A DNA stretch of 64,000 nucleotides, from the NCBI GenBank assembly GCA_022828425.1, contig CP094685.1:2170001-2234000 (forward strand). Direction: 5' to 3'. The position numbers and the translations under genes were made by a program. Under the pieces are notes generated by a model that was not told the origin of the DNA, searched no databases, and was given only the letters and a program-made list of their open reading frames with translations. Source of the DNA: Candidatus Thiothrix sulfatifontis. GTDB taxonomy: Bacteria; Pseudomonadota; Gammaproteobacteria; Thiotrichales; Thiotrichaceae. Positions 20,899 to 30,716 of the stretch are shown here, piece by piece. Within the stretch, counting starts at the first letter, position 1. The number at the start of each line of letters is the position of its first letter.

Positions 20899-21957
20899 AT
20901 GACAATACGCCAGCACCCAGAACTGAACGAACGCGCCCGCCACATCCTCAAAGTGTTGGTGGAAAGCTATATCCAAGACGGACAGCCCGTTGGTTCGCGC
21001 AACCTTGCCCGCAGCAGCGGCTTGGATTTAAGCGCCGCCACCATCCGCAATGTGATGGCGGATTTGGAGGATATGGGTTACATCCGTGCGCCGCACACCT
21101 CGGCAGGGCGCATTCCCACCTCGCAGGGCTACCGCCTCTTTGTGGATGCCTTGGTCAATATCAAGCCGCTCGAACAACACGCCATGCACATTCTGCAAGG
21201 GCAGTTGAAAGCGGAACGTGACCCCGCCGCCTTAATCCAATCCGCCTCCAGCTTGCTCTCCGGCATTACTCAACTGACCGGCGTGGTGAGTTTGCCGCGC
21301 CGCAATCCGTCGTCCATCCGCCAGATTGAATTTCTGAGCTTATCGAGTCGGCAAGTCCTCGCCATTCTGGTGATGAATCGTAACGAAGTGCAAAACCGCA
21401 TTATCCAGCTCGACGCAGATGTGAGTTCCTCTGAATTGCAACAAGCCGCCAATTTCCTCAACGAACGTTTGATTGGCAAAGATTTGCAGCAAGCCCGCGC
21501 CGCCTTGCTGGAAGAGATGCGCGAACACCGCGAAGACATGAATCGCATGATGCTTTCCGCGATTGAGCTGGGCGAAAAAACGGTCGCGGATTTGGGTGAT
21601 AAGCCACAAGATGAAGATTGCGTGATTGCGGGCGAAACCAACTTGATGGGTTACGACGATTTGTCCGATATTACCAAATTGCGCGAATTGTTTGCCGCCT
21701 TCACCCGCAAGCGCGATATTCTGGGCTTGCTGGATAAATGCTTGCAGGCGGATGGCGTGAAAATCTTCATCGGGCGCGAATCCGGTCAAGCGGTGTTCGA
21801 CGAATGCAGTCTGGTGACAGCGCCCTATGAAGTCGATGGCGAGCAATTGGGCGTACTCGGCGTGATTGGCCCCAAACGCATTCCGTATGAACGGGTGATT
21901 CCTGTTGTTGATATTACCGCGAAATTACTGAGTCTGGCGTTGAAATCGCGCCATTGA
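20899..21957 (+). CDS. hrcA: Heat-inducible transcription repressor HrcA
   Basis: Repressor that binds CIRCE elements of groEL and dnaK operons and needs GroEL for activity. The N-terminal winged helix has SSGLDLSAATIRNVMADLE and the HrcA hallmark GYIRAPHTSAGRIPTSQGYR. The C-terminal part carries the GAF-like inserted and dimerisation domains, with the family-typical IGRESGQ near the end. Its 352 residues are normal. grpE and dnaK are not adjacent, so hrcA stands apart from its usual partners here. Confidence 0.95.
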   Translation: MTIRQHPELNERARHILKVLVESYIQDGQPVGSRNLARSSGLDLSAATIRNVMADLEDMGYIRAPHTSAGRIPTSQGYRLFVDALVNIKPLEQHAMHILQGQLKAERDPAALIQSASSLLSGITQLTGVVSLPRRNPSSIRQIEFLSLSSRQVLAILVMNRNEVQNRIIQLDADVSSSELQQAANFLNERLIGKDLQQARAALLEEMREHREDMNRMMLSAIELGEKTVADLGDKPQDEDCVIAGETNLMGYDDLSDITKLRELFAAFTRKRDILGLLDKCLQADGVKIFIGRESGQAVFDECSLVTAPYEVDGEQLGVLGVIGPKRIPYERVIPVVDITAKLLSLALKSRH

Positions 21958-21977
21958 GCCAACCTAACGGATACCCT

Positions 21978-22613
21978 ATGAAACACTCTATTTTCAAGGA
22001 AAATCGGCGCTATACCTTCAGCGATTATTTTAATATGACCGCGCCAACCGATGAGATTGTGGCTGAATTTGGGTATACGTTTGGGATGGAACGCTTGGTT
22101 TTGCCACAGTCCACCACGTTTGATCCCGCCATTGTGCAACGCTTGAACGAGCTGTACGAGACGATTCTGGCGCGTATCAGCATGAATTCTGAAATGGCGA
22201 AACGCGAATTTCTGATTGCACCCCTGATCACGGAAATTGCGCGGCATACCACCGCGAGAATCAACGTGGAATATGCGTTGGAGATTGATGACAAGCTCGG
22301 CGGTTCGTTGGATTATTTGCTGCGTGCGCCCCAAGAGCTGATTGTGATTGAAGCGAAAAAGAAAGACGTGGATAGCGGTTTCAACCAATTGGCAGCGGAA
22401 TTGATTGCGCTGGATAAGTATGAAGCCACCGCTTCGACCATTCTTTACGGCGCGGTGACATTGGGCGATATTTGGAAGTTCGGCACGCTCGATCGGCAGC
22501 GCAAATACATTGCCAAGCATATTCGCACGCACACCATCCCCGATGATACGGGTGAAGTGTTTGGTATTTTGATGGGGATTTTGGGGGATGCAGTTATCAC
22601 CACTGCGCCATAA
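21978..22613 (+). CDS. PD-(D/E)XK nuclease-like protein of unknown role
   Basis: No named family recognised. The ATG at 21978 is preferred over a TTG at 21954, giving 211 residues. The central region has the signature of a restriction-endonuclease-like fold: D112 in GSLDYLL and E125-x-K127 in LIVIEAKKKD, preceded by a helical segment with REFLIAPLITEIA. This is the pattern of PD-(D/E)XK proteins in the type I restriction subunit or DUF-type groups. It follows hrcA by 20 bases and may be co-transcribed. Nuclease activity is inferred from the motif only. Confidence 0.75.
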   Translation: MKHSIFKENRRYTFSDYFNMTAPTDEIVAEFGYTFGMERLVLPQSTTFDPAIVQRLNELYETILARISMNSEMAKREFLIAPLITEIARHTTARINVEYALEIDDKLGGSLDYLLRAPQELIVIEAKKKDVDSGFNQLAAELIALDKYEATASTILYGAVTLGDIWKFGTLDRQRKYIAKHIRTHTIPDDTGEVFGILMGILGDAVITTAP

Positions 22614-22645
22614 GCACGCACCATTTTTATAAATAAAAATAATTG

Positions 22646-22661
22646 AGTGATATATGTCACA
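22646..22661. promoter_or_regulatory. CRP-like binding site upstream of the giant gene
   Basis: AGTGA-TATATG-TCACA matches nine of ten conserved positions of the CRP/Vfr consensus TGTGA-N6-TCACA. A -10-like TAAATA (22684-22689) lies about 33 bases downstream of its centre, the class II activator spacing. The same half-sites occur at 48496-48511 before another gene of this cluster. Binding is inferred. Confidence 0.5.
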
Positions 22662-22730
22662 TATGTATGTGCTGATTTATGATTAAATAATGATCTAGCT
22701 CAATAATAAGTTCCATAGGTCAGGTCTGCA

Positions 22731-25700
22731 ATGTTACATCCTTGGAAAAAAGCATTTTCCTTGCTGCTGTTTTGCCTAGTTGTCAGTTTGGTCTCTGCGG
22801 TTACATTTGTTCAAGCATCGGCTTATCCATTCACTGACGCTGATGAACTCCATGATTTTTCTTTGTTGGGGACAGTAGGTCTCAGTATCACGGATGGTCA
22901 ACTTGTGTTCGAGCGTACTGCAAGTAATCGCGTCACACATACTGGCATTCTCAGCAATGCCAGTTACACAGGTGATCTGGAAGTCATCCTAGAATATTCC
23001 AGCCTCAGCTTGTTTAAGGCCAATTATTATCAACCTACTGTGAACTTGCGCCTGACGGGTGGTGGCTTTGACCAGAATAAACTGACGGGTCGTCATGTCA
23101 GCATCCAGCACAAAATCCACTCCGGTATTAATTATACGTGGTTTACCCAATCGGACGACCACAGCCATAGTACGGGCGGTAGTTTTCCGCAGCGCACAAC
23201 CGCTGGCAAGCTGCGCCTAGTACGTAAAGCGGGCGTAGTCAGTGGCTTTATCCTCGATCAAAACCAGCAGTGGCGGCAAATCAACACCGCGCAACCCGAT
23301 ACCTTTTTGTTGGATGAACCTGCCCACATCAACGTCTATGTCGATGCCAATTACAATGAAACCTATCGCTATACGTTTGAAGGTTTGACCATTCATCATG
23401 ACCAGGATGGTGATGGTTTGCTCAATGAAGAGGAAACTTTGATTGGCACCGATCCCGCTGTAGCGGATTCAGACGCTGATGGCTTGGCTGATCGTCTCGA
23501 CCCGCGTCCGCTGGATGCAGTCGCCAAGCAAGCTGTTCCGCTCAATAATCTGTTTACCAATGCTGCACTGGACGAATCTATTCACATCACCACGGATAGC
23601 AAGCTGCTAATTGTGGTGAAAAACGATACCCCTACCGAGCAGGTTTTCAATGCTAAGTTGTCAGGATTGGCTGCGGGTATGCCTGTTGAAACACCTTTTG
23701 AAAACCATAGCTTGCAAACGGCAGTGGAGGGTTTGAGTGATACGCTACCGGCTTATAGCCGCCGGGTTTACCGACTCGATTACAATCTTGCACCATTGTT
23801 TGATCCTGCCCATTTTGTGGAAATTAGCCGCCCGCTAAGTGCGGGTATCTGGAGTTTCGATCTACATAACCTAGCGGTTGATCTGGAACAAGGCAGCGGG
23901 CTGACTTGGCAGATTGAGAGTGTTACTGGCTCTAATCTGCTTGCCAGCTTGAGCGGCACTGTGCTGACACTGACACCACAAGGTAATGCGTGTGGGCTGG
24001 CGACCGTTAACCTGAGCGTCAGTGACAGTACCGGTCATACTACTCAGATTCAGCTTCCGGTACGCTTGACTGGTAATCCCGGCACAGAACTGCTGGCTAA
24101 TGGCAGCATGGAACAGACTGGCAGTGATGCCCTGCATATTCCCGGCTGGAAAGATTACCGTTGGGAAGGGGACATGCAGTTAACCCATTCTGAGTTGGCG
24201 GCTTTCACAGGGAGTCGTGCTGCGCTGCTGCAAGGGTATAGTCCGGCGAAAGCGGCTATTCACCAGCACTTGACTTTGCCTGCGGGTACTTACCGCCTGC
24301 GAGCCAATGTCGCTTCAGCAGACATCCGCCCCGGCCTGTGGGGGTTAACGACTTCCCTCTACATGGAATTCGGCAAACGAGCGACTATTCAACACGCTTT
24401 GCTGGCGGGTAATAATGGTTGGCGGCAAATGGAGCAGATTTTTACCGTTGCAGAAGATGATGAAGCCACGCTTTATTTCTTCAACTACGCTCCTGGAGCA
24501 TTCTTTGTCGATGATGTCAGTGTCACAGCGGTGGAAGCCTGTGCCGCTATCCCGGAACGTTTTACCCTTGGGGCTACCGACCTAAAGCCACTCGATTACC
24601 AACCGCCTGTGGGTTTTGAAGACATCTTGCTGTACGGCTATTGCACTGATACCAGCTTTGCCCAGAAATCGCTCTGTCAACGCTTACAAAACGTCGACAT
24701 TAATAGCCTGAAACCGCAACACGCGGCTGCCCCCAAGTTATTAGCCGATTTTGAAGCAGGTAAAACGCCACCCTTTATCCCAAGTGGTTGGAGCTACACA
24801 CCGATAGCCCTTAACGGTCAACAATCCGCCTTGCTGCAACCCGGCAAATACCTAGATGGCTGGAATGCCAACGGTATCCCTGCGGACTGGCGGGGTTACG
24901 ACTGGTTACGCTTTGAAGTGGATAATCCGTCGGCTGAACCGCAGGAGTTCTATGTCGAAATCCGTGATACTAAAACCACCGACTACTGGTCGCGGGTCAA
25001 TTGGTACACGGTCGTGCCACCGGGGCGCACCACGATCCATGTACCCTTGCAAATTTTCGTGGGTGAAAAGTCCGTCATCAAGGAGCGTCGCCGTCTGGAT
25101 CTGGAACACATCACCCGTTTGGTACTGGCGTCTTCCAGCCCCAATGTTGCCTTAACCATTGACGATGTACGGCTAGAACCGCAAGCGGCTTACCGCAACG
25201 ACTTTCCAACATTGATAAAGCTCGATGCGGGGACAATGGATAGTCCTTTGTTCCACGAATTCACCCCGTTGTATTCGTCCACGTCTTACCGTAGTGAGCG
25301 TGGCTACGGCTTTTCAGCAGATGCTGAGATCAAACGCACGGAAGACCGCCGCCACCCCGAAAACCTGTTTCGTGACTGGATTTCCCTGAACAGTGGTGGG
25401 TTGGATTTTGACCTGCCAAATGGCAACTACCGTGTGTGGATGATGCTGGAAGACCCCGGTTACTGGGAGTATTACCCCAATTACGCACACCGGGCTGTCT
25501 ATGCCGAAGGGCAAAAAGTGCTGGATGACAATAAGACCGCCACTGACTTCTGGGCAAAATATTATCGGCACGATGACGTGGAAGATTTACCGGGCGATGA
25601 CATTTGGCAACGTTACATTCCCTCTCGTTACCAACCGCTGGAATTCAATGCCACGGTCAGCGATGGTCAACTAAACATCCGTTTTGAAGGGCATGAAAGC

Positions 25701-28700
25701 CCTTACGCACTGGCACTCTCGGCGTTGGTCATCTATCCCACCACCGAAGCCGACAAAGGGCAAGCCTTCCTCGCGGAACTCTGGGGACAATTGAAGCGTG
25801 AATTCGGCTACGAATACAAACAGGTCAATCCGCCGTTACCGTCATATGCGAAACCAGCGGGCAATGCACTAGACGGTAAATTATCGGTATTCCACCGCAG
25901 TCCGATGCTTGACGTGTACGCTACCGACTGGCCGGAGGCTGCCGAACAGGTCAGTCGACTCAGCATCGGCTTGGCACAGGGTGAATATGAACCGCTAACC
26001 CTGAGCCTATACGCCCACGACAACCTGCAACTCACGGGTGCTGCACTGAATTTGCCGGGGCTTGAAACCACTGCCAATCAGGTACGCAACAAGCTCTCTC
26101 GCATCACGCAAGACGGTTCGGTTTCCATGAGTAAACCGCGTATTCTTGACCCGTTACAGATGCCATTGGCACTGCCAGCCAACCAATCACGGCGTTTGTG
26201 GTTCGATGTTCATGCGCCTGATGGCTTGGCGGCTGGCACCGTTAATGGCAACCTCACGCTGACTTTTGCTGGGGGGCAAAGTCAGGTGATTCCCGTATCG
26301 GTAGATGTGCGGCCTTATCGCCTGCCTGCCGCTGATGTGCCGTTGGGCTATTTGGGGATCGCACCACAATACCCCGGCAGCCAATTCCCGGAAGTCGCCG
26401 CCAAGCAGGCAACCGAAATGCTGGAATCCGTCAAGCTATTGCACGCTTACGGCATGACGGGCGTATCCGGCGGTATTGGTGGCCCGCAATTCAAAGGGTA
26501 TAACAGCGGTCAGGTGGTGATGGATTTCACGCAGGCGGACAAAACCATGCAAGCTGTTAAAGGTTATTATGGGAATGAAATCAATACCTACGGCGGCATC
26601 GGCATTGCCGGGTTAGCCACGTATTCAACGCCAGATACCAGTGGACAATACGGTAAACCTTACCCCTCAGTATTAGCGGATGTGCTGGGTGCTATCAAGA
26701 CGCACAGTACGGCAAACAATTGGCCACCCTTATTGCATATCGTCGGGGATGAACCGGCTGGTGATGCCATCCAGAATTCACTGGCAGCCGCGCAAGCCTT
26801 TAAACAGGCTGATCCGACCAGCCGTACAGGCGTTTTTTCCAGCCTGACCGACCCCGCCAAGGATGCCCGCGCCGCTCTCGCCGGGGTGGTTGACCGGATT
26901 TATCTGACGCACCATAACGAGGCTGGTATTCGGCACGTCATCAACCAAGGCAGTGAATGTGCGACCTACAACTTGCGTAACCGTTACCTCCGAGGGGTTT
27001 ACCAGTACAAACTTAGCCGAGAATTTGGCTGTAAGGGACACATGCAGTTCATGTGGAGTTCGGTGCATGTTGACCCTTGGTACGATCTGGATGGACGCGA
27101 AGACGATATGTCGGATGTGTTTACCCACGCTGATGGTCACTTGCGCCAGACACTGGAGCTGCAACGTTACCGTGAGGCGGTGGATGATTACCGCTACCTG
27201 TTGTTGCTGGAACAAAGCATTGCTACCGCCAACGATTCGGTAGAAAAGCGTGCCGCCCAAACTTGGCTACAAGGCGTAGTGGATGCGATGGAAGTGGGGC
27301 ATGACAAACCCCATGCTTGGACAGAAGATGGTTTGGATGCAATCCGCACAGCAGCAACGGTGCATATCGGTAATTTAAATACCAGCACGGTTAGTTTGCC
27401 GAAAGCGGCACTCCCCGCTATCCCCACTACACCCTTACAACAAGTGCGTCCCGAAACGGACAACGGTGTCAATTACGACAGTATTAACCCCACTGTGACT
27501 GGGCAGGCTTACAACCCGACTTTGTGCGATGTTTCTACTTTCTGGCCTAATACACGGGTGAGCGTCGGTGGTCGTGCCAGTGGAAACAATCAGGATGTTT
27601 GCAAAGTACAGGCTCAAACCGACGATGGGGCACTCAAATTCCTCACCAAATGGCCGCTCAATAATATCCACTATCCGCTGACCCCGAATCCGGCATGGGC
27701 GCAATTCCGTTTCCCTATTCCCCAAGGTCACACTGCCCGCACCGTGGAATACACCTTGTCTTGGTACAAGCTGTTTGGTTCCAAACCGACTAATTGCTAC
27801 AGTACTGACATTGACCTTGTAACGGGTGAGTGCCGGGTCGATGTCAGCGCAGACTGGCAAAGCAATATCCCTGCCGGTTTATTCCTGCTATGGGCAAAGC
27901 CCGGTGACACGGATTATCTGATTACCGGCCCTCATGAGCCGATTGAAAAGATCGGTTACAGTGCCAAAAAGGTTTTTCAGACCGAAGTACCGGAGGCTTA
28001 CCGCAATGCGGATGAAGTTATTGTCACCTTGCTCACTTACAACCAGTACACCAAAGCCTGTGAAAAAGATAACCCGACGGTCTGCACGCCGCATGAAAAT
28101 GAAAATTTGGAGTTACATTCTGTTGCCCTGAAAACAGCCAAGGCACTCAATCCACTGCATCAACCTGCGCAACAACACCCACGCATTCTTGGTCATGGAG
28201 CCGAATGGCAAACCTACTGGCAACCCTTTGAAGCCTTAACCTGTGTCACCAGCAAAAACGATAGTGATTGGGGCAGTGTTTTTAATGTCAAAAATGTGTG
28301 GGACAAGCACACCAAGGGTTACAGCGCCTGTAAGGAAACGCCGCCTAGCAGCTTGCAAAGCGTGGATGATGCCGCTTTTTACCTGAACCCACCCGCTAAT
28401 TCGACATGGAATACTGACCGCGCCTTGCGGGTGATGTTCCTGTTACGCCAGCTTAAGCAATGCCATGCGGAAGGTGGCAATTGCTTGTACAGTGCCGCCG
28501 AAACGCAGGCATTGCAGACAGCCTTTATTGCCTATGAAATGCAACGTTTCGATGCGGTGGTCTGGGATTGGGGTTACAAATGCTTCGATATTGGCACCGA
28601 ACAGCAGATGAAGTTCTGGTCGATTTTCGTGGATGTGTTCTGGAACGATTTGGCAGCCACCGACAAAGCGCGTATTGATGTCAAGATGGGTGCATTGATC

Positions 28701-30701
28701 GACTGTTACTTACAGCAGTATGCCGATAAAGACTGGTCGATTTTCAATGGCAATAACTGGACACCGTTACTCGGCAGGGGAGCCGCTTACTGGGCCATTG
28801 CCTACTACCACGAAGACCCTCGCGCCCCGGATGTGCTGGAAAAAGTGCTGGAAAGTATGTGGCTGCACCGCGACTTTTACTTGGCGGATGGCGCATACAT
28901 GGAAGGCATTGTTGAATACACCAATGTTTCCTATTCCAGTTTGCGTGAAATCAACAACCTGATGATGCAGGGCTTTGGCGTGCCGCTGGATAGCGTGCGC
29001 TGGGAACGTGTCGCCAAAACGGCGAATTGGTTTCTGGACTTCATGGCTCCTGATGGCGCAATGGTGGATTTCGGGGATTCCTGGGAAAAACTCGGCTGGT
29101 ACACGCTCGACCCCTTGCACATGCTGTTATGGGAAGAAATGACCGGGATAAAGCCCGTCGGGCAAGCCACACTCGATACCTGCAAAATACTGGATTATTT
29201 TAGCAATAAGTGGTTCGTGAAGGGCTTGGATGACCCTTGGGCGGTACAACCTTCCATGGCGCGTAACTGGATCAATCTAGTCGGGCAATGCCAGCGCACC
29301 ACACAAGCCGGTAGTCAGGTTAGCCTGTTTGCGAATGCCGTTACCGGCTCGCTACGGCAGTATTTACCGGGTAGCAATCCGCTGGCACAACAGGAAGGCT
29401 TGCGCTTTAAACAAGCCGATCAAACCTATCTTGCGGTGAGCGGTACACCGGCTGATTTTCCACACCGAGAACTGGATTTTGGTGGCTTGATTTGGTCAGC
29501 TTACGGTAATCGCCTGTTGTATGACTTCGGCTACGGGGAAATTGCCCTCACTGCCCAAGGAAAACCCTATTTATTGAACGACGGTAATATCCAGTTGTTT
29601 GATAATTTGCCATTGGGCACGAACACCCTGGTTGTAGAAGATGCCACCCAGACAGGCTATACCAATGGGAAATACCAGAATGCCACCATCAACAGCAGCC
29701 AGATTTACGGCGAGCGTGGCACACTGGTACAAGCCAGTATCGGCAATCTGACCGGGCTACATCTGGATGCGCAAGCCGTGTATGGCGCGAATGATGCTGA
29801 ACTGGGCTGGTTGCGCTACTTCGACCGCTGGATGATGCCCTTGGGGGATGGCAATTTTCTGGTAGCGGATGCGTTTGCGGTGAAAGCGGAGCGGGGCAGT
29901 GCGGATGTGCAGGAATACTGGCATACCGCCGTCGATACCGACGCTGCCAGCAGTTGCTCTTTCTCGCGCCAGAATGTGGCCATGAGCCTAGAAAACACCC
30001 ATAGCTTGCGGCTGAAACCCGAATGTGCGCGTCTTGATCGTACTGCCGCCTCCACTGTGGTGGGGCGTATTGCTGCCGCCTCATGGCAGGCGGGTGAGTT
30101 CAGCATTGATCCTGAAATCATTAACTATAAAACACGCATTAATACCACGATCCAGCGCCAGCGGGCGCGTTTCAAACCACTGAGTCCGGTGAGTGAGGAT
30201 GTGCGGGTGTTCCTCCTGCAAGCAGCCCCTAAGGCTGAACAATTGCAGGAGATTAGTTTGCAGAAAGGGGATTGCGGCAGTAATGCCCCTTGCTTTGATC
30301 TGAAAATCGCTGGTGTGTGGAAACGGTTAGTTTTTACGAAAACAGCAAACCGTTATCAGCCCGCATCGTTTGCCACGGTGATTGATACGGATGGTGATCA
30401 AACTCCTGATGACCAAGACACTGATGATGACGGCGATGGGATACCGGATGTTTGGGAAATTCAATACGATTTGAATCCACTGAATGCCATTGATGCTCTT
30501 ATTGATGCGGATAACGATGGCTTAACCAATCTACAAGAGTTGCAATACGGTACTAATCCCAAAAGAAATGACACGGACGGCGACGGTATGAATGACGGGA
30601 ATGAAATCAAGAACGGGCGCAATCCCAACGATGCTTCGGATGCGGGCAATCATAATGCAGCTCACGTTATTCCCATTATCGTCGATATGCTTCTTAACTA
30701 A
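22731..30701 (+). CDS. Giant secreted two-enzyme protein: GH123/DUF4091-like plus heparinase II/III-like, with TSP3 repeats and PII-tail
   Basis: Predicted extracellular polysaccharide-degrading protein of 2656 residues. A signal peptide (about 1-30) leads to a LamG-like sandwich (35-220), a calcium-binding DxDxDG segment (about 223-260), and Ig- and carbohydrate-binding-like sandwiches. A TIM-barrel-like region (about 1080-1530) resembles DUF4091/GH123, with the acidic pair in VGDEPAGD near 1337-1339. A second catalytic part (about 1900-2420) resembles heparinase II/III-family lyases: an alpha-toroid with GNNWTPLLGRGAAYW and DGAYMEGIVEY, then a beta-sandwich with FPHRELDFGGLIWSAYGN. Three calcium-binding TSP3-like repeats (about 2550-2640) and the tail HVIPIIVDMLLN end the chain. 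The GH9 gene follows after 15 bases. The family calls are by eye and the substrates are unknown. Confidence 0.8.
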   Translation: MLHPWKKAFSLLLFCLVVSLVSAVTFVQASAYPFTDADELHDFSLLGTVGLSITDGQLVFERTASNRVTHTGILSNASYTGDLEVILEYSSLSLFKANYYQPTVNLRLTGGGFDQNKLTGRHVSIQHKIHSGINYTWFTQSDDHSHSTGGSFPQRTTAGKLRLVRKAGVVSGFILDQNQQWRQINTAQPDTFLLDEPAHINVYVDANYNETYRYTFEGLTIHHDQDGDGLLNEEETLIGTDPAVADSDADGLADRLDPRPLDAVAKQAVPLNNLFTNAALDESIHITTDSKLLIVVKNDTPTEQVFNAKLSGLAAGMPVETPFENHSLQTAVEGLSDTLPAYSRRVYRLDYNLAPLFDPAHFVEISRPLSAGIWSFDLHNLAVDLEQGSGLTWQIESVTGSNLLASLSGTVLTLTPQGNACGLATVNLSVSDSTGHTTQIQLPVRLTGNPGTELLANGSMEQTGSDALHIPGWKDYRWEGDMQLTHSELAAFTGSRAALLQGYSPAKAAIHQHLTLPAGTYRLRANVASADIRPGLWGLTTSLYMEFGKRATIQHALLAGNNGWRQMEQIFTVAEDDEATLYFFNYAPGAFFVDDVSVTAVEACAAIPERFTLGATDLKPLDYQPPVGFEDILLYGYCTDTSFAQKSLCQRLQNVDINSLKPQHAAAPKLLADFEAGKTPPFIPSGWSYTPIALNGQQSALLQPGKYLDGWNANGIPADWRGYDWLRFEVDNPSAEPQEFYVEIRDTKTTDYWSRVNWYTVVPPGRTTIHVPLQIFVGEKSVIKERRRLDLEHITRLVLASSSPNVALTIDDVRLEPQAAYRNDFPTLIKLDAGTMDSPLFHEFTPLYSSTSYRSERGYGFSADAEIKRTEDRRHPENLFRDWISLNSGGLDFDLPNGNYRVWMMLEDPGYWEYYPNYAHRAVYAEGQKVLDDNKTATDFWAKYYRHDDVEDLPGDDIWQRYIPSRYQPLEFNATVSDGQLNIRFEGHESPYALALSALVIYPTTEADKGQAFLAELWGQLKREFGYEYKQVNPPLPSYAKPAGNALDGKLSVFHRSPMLDVYATDWPEAAEQVSRLSIGLAQGEYEPLTLSLYAHDNLQLTGAALNLPGLETTANQVRNKLSRITQDGSVSMSKPRILDPLQMPLALPANQSRRLWFDVHAPDGLAAGTVNGNLTLTFAGGQSQVIPVSVDVRPYRLPAADVPLGYLGIAPQYPGSQFPEVAAKQATEMLESVKLLHAYGMTGVSGGIGGPQFKGYNSGQVVMDFTQADKTMQAVKGYYGNEINTYGGIGIAGLATYSTPDTSGQYGKPYPSVLADVLGAIKTHSTANNWPPLLHIVGDEPAGDAIQNSLAAAQAFKQADPTSRTGVFSSLTDPAKDARAALAGVVDRIYLTHHNEAGIRHVINQGSECATYNLRNRYLRGVYQYKLSREFGCKGHMQFMWSSVHVDPWYDLDGREDDMSDVFTHADGHLRQTLELQRYREAVDDYRYLLLLEQSIATANDSVEKRAAQTWLQGVVDAMEVGHDKPHAWTEDGLDAIRTAATVHIGNLNTSTVSLPKAALPAIPTTPLQQVRPETDNGVNYDSINPTVTGQAYNPTLCDVSTFWPNTRVSVGGRASGNNQDVCKVQAQTDDGALKFLTKWPLNNIHYPLTPNPAWAQFRFPIPQGHTARTVEYTLSWYKLFGSKPTNCYSTDIDLVTGECRVDVSADWQSNIPAGLFLLWAKPGDTDYLITGPHEPIEKIGYSAKKVFQTEVPEAYRNADEVIVTLLTYNQYTKACEKDNPTVCTPHENENLELHSVALKTAKALNPLHQPAQQHPRILGHGAEWQTYWQPFEALTCVTSKNDSDWGSVFNVKNVWDKHTKGYSACKETPPSSLQSVDDAAFYLNPPANSTWNTDRALRVMFLLRQLKQCHAEGGNCLYSAAETQALQTAFIAYEMQRFDAVVWDWGYKCFDIGTEQQMKFWSIFVDVFWNDLAATDKARIDVKMGALIDCYLQQYADKDWSIFNGNNWTPLLGRGAAYWAIAYYHEDPRAPDVLEKVLESMWLHRDFYLADGAYMEGIVEYTNVSYSSLREINNLMMQGFGVPLDSVRWERVAKTANWFLDFMAPDGAMVDFGDSWEKLGWYTLDPLHMLLWEEMTGIKPVGQATLDTCKILDYFSNKWFVKGLDDPWAVQPSMARNWINLVGQCQRTTQAGSQVSLFANAVTGSLRQYLPGSNPLAQQEGLRFKQADQTYLAVSGTPADFPHRELDFGGLIWSAYGNRLLYDFGYGEIALTAQGKPYLLNDGNIQLFDNLPLGTNTLVVEDATQTGYTNGKYQNATINSSQIYGERGTLVQASIGNLTGLHLDAQAVYGANDAELGWLRYFDRWMMPLGDGNFLVADAFAVKAERGSADVQEYWHTAVDTDAASSCSFSRQNVAMSLENTHSLRLKPECARLDRTAASTVVGRIAAASWQAGEFSIDPEIINYKTRINTTIQRQRARFKPLSPVSEDVRVFLLQAAPKAEQLQEISLQKGDCGSNAPCFDLKIAGVWKRLVFTKTANRYQPASFATVIDTDGDQTPDDQDTDDDGDGIPDVWEIQYDLNPLNAIDALIDADNDGLTNLQELQYGTNPKRNDTDGDGMNDGNEIKNGRNPNDASDAGNHNAAHVIPIIVDMLLN

Positions 30702-30716
30702 CGTTTTAGTAAAACC

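Noticed and set aside
20850..20899. CIRCE element at hrcA
   Set aside because: I looked for TTAGCACTC-N9-GAGTGCTAA on both strands and did not find it.
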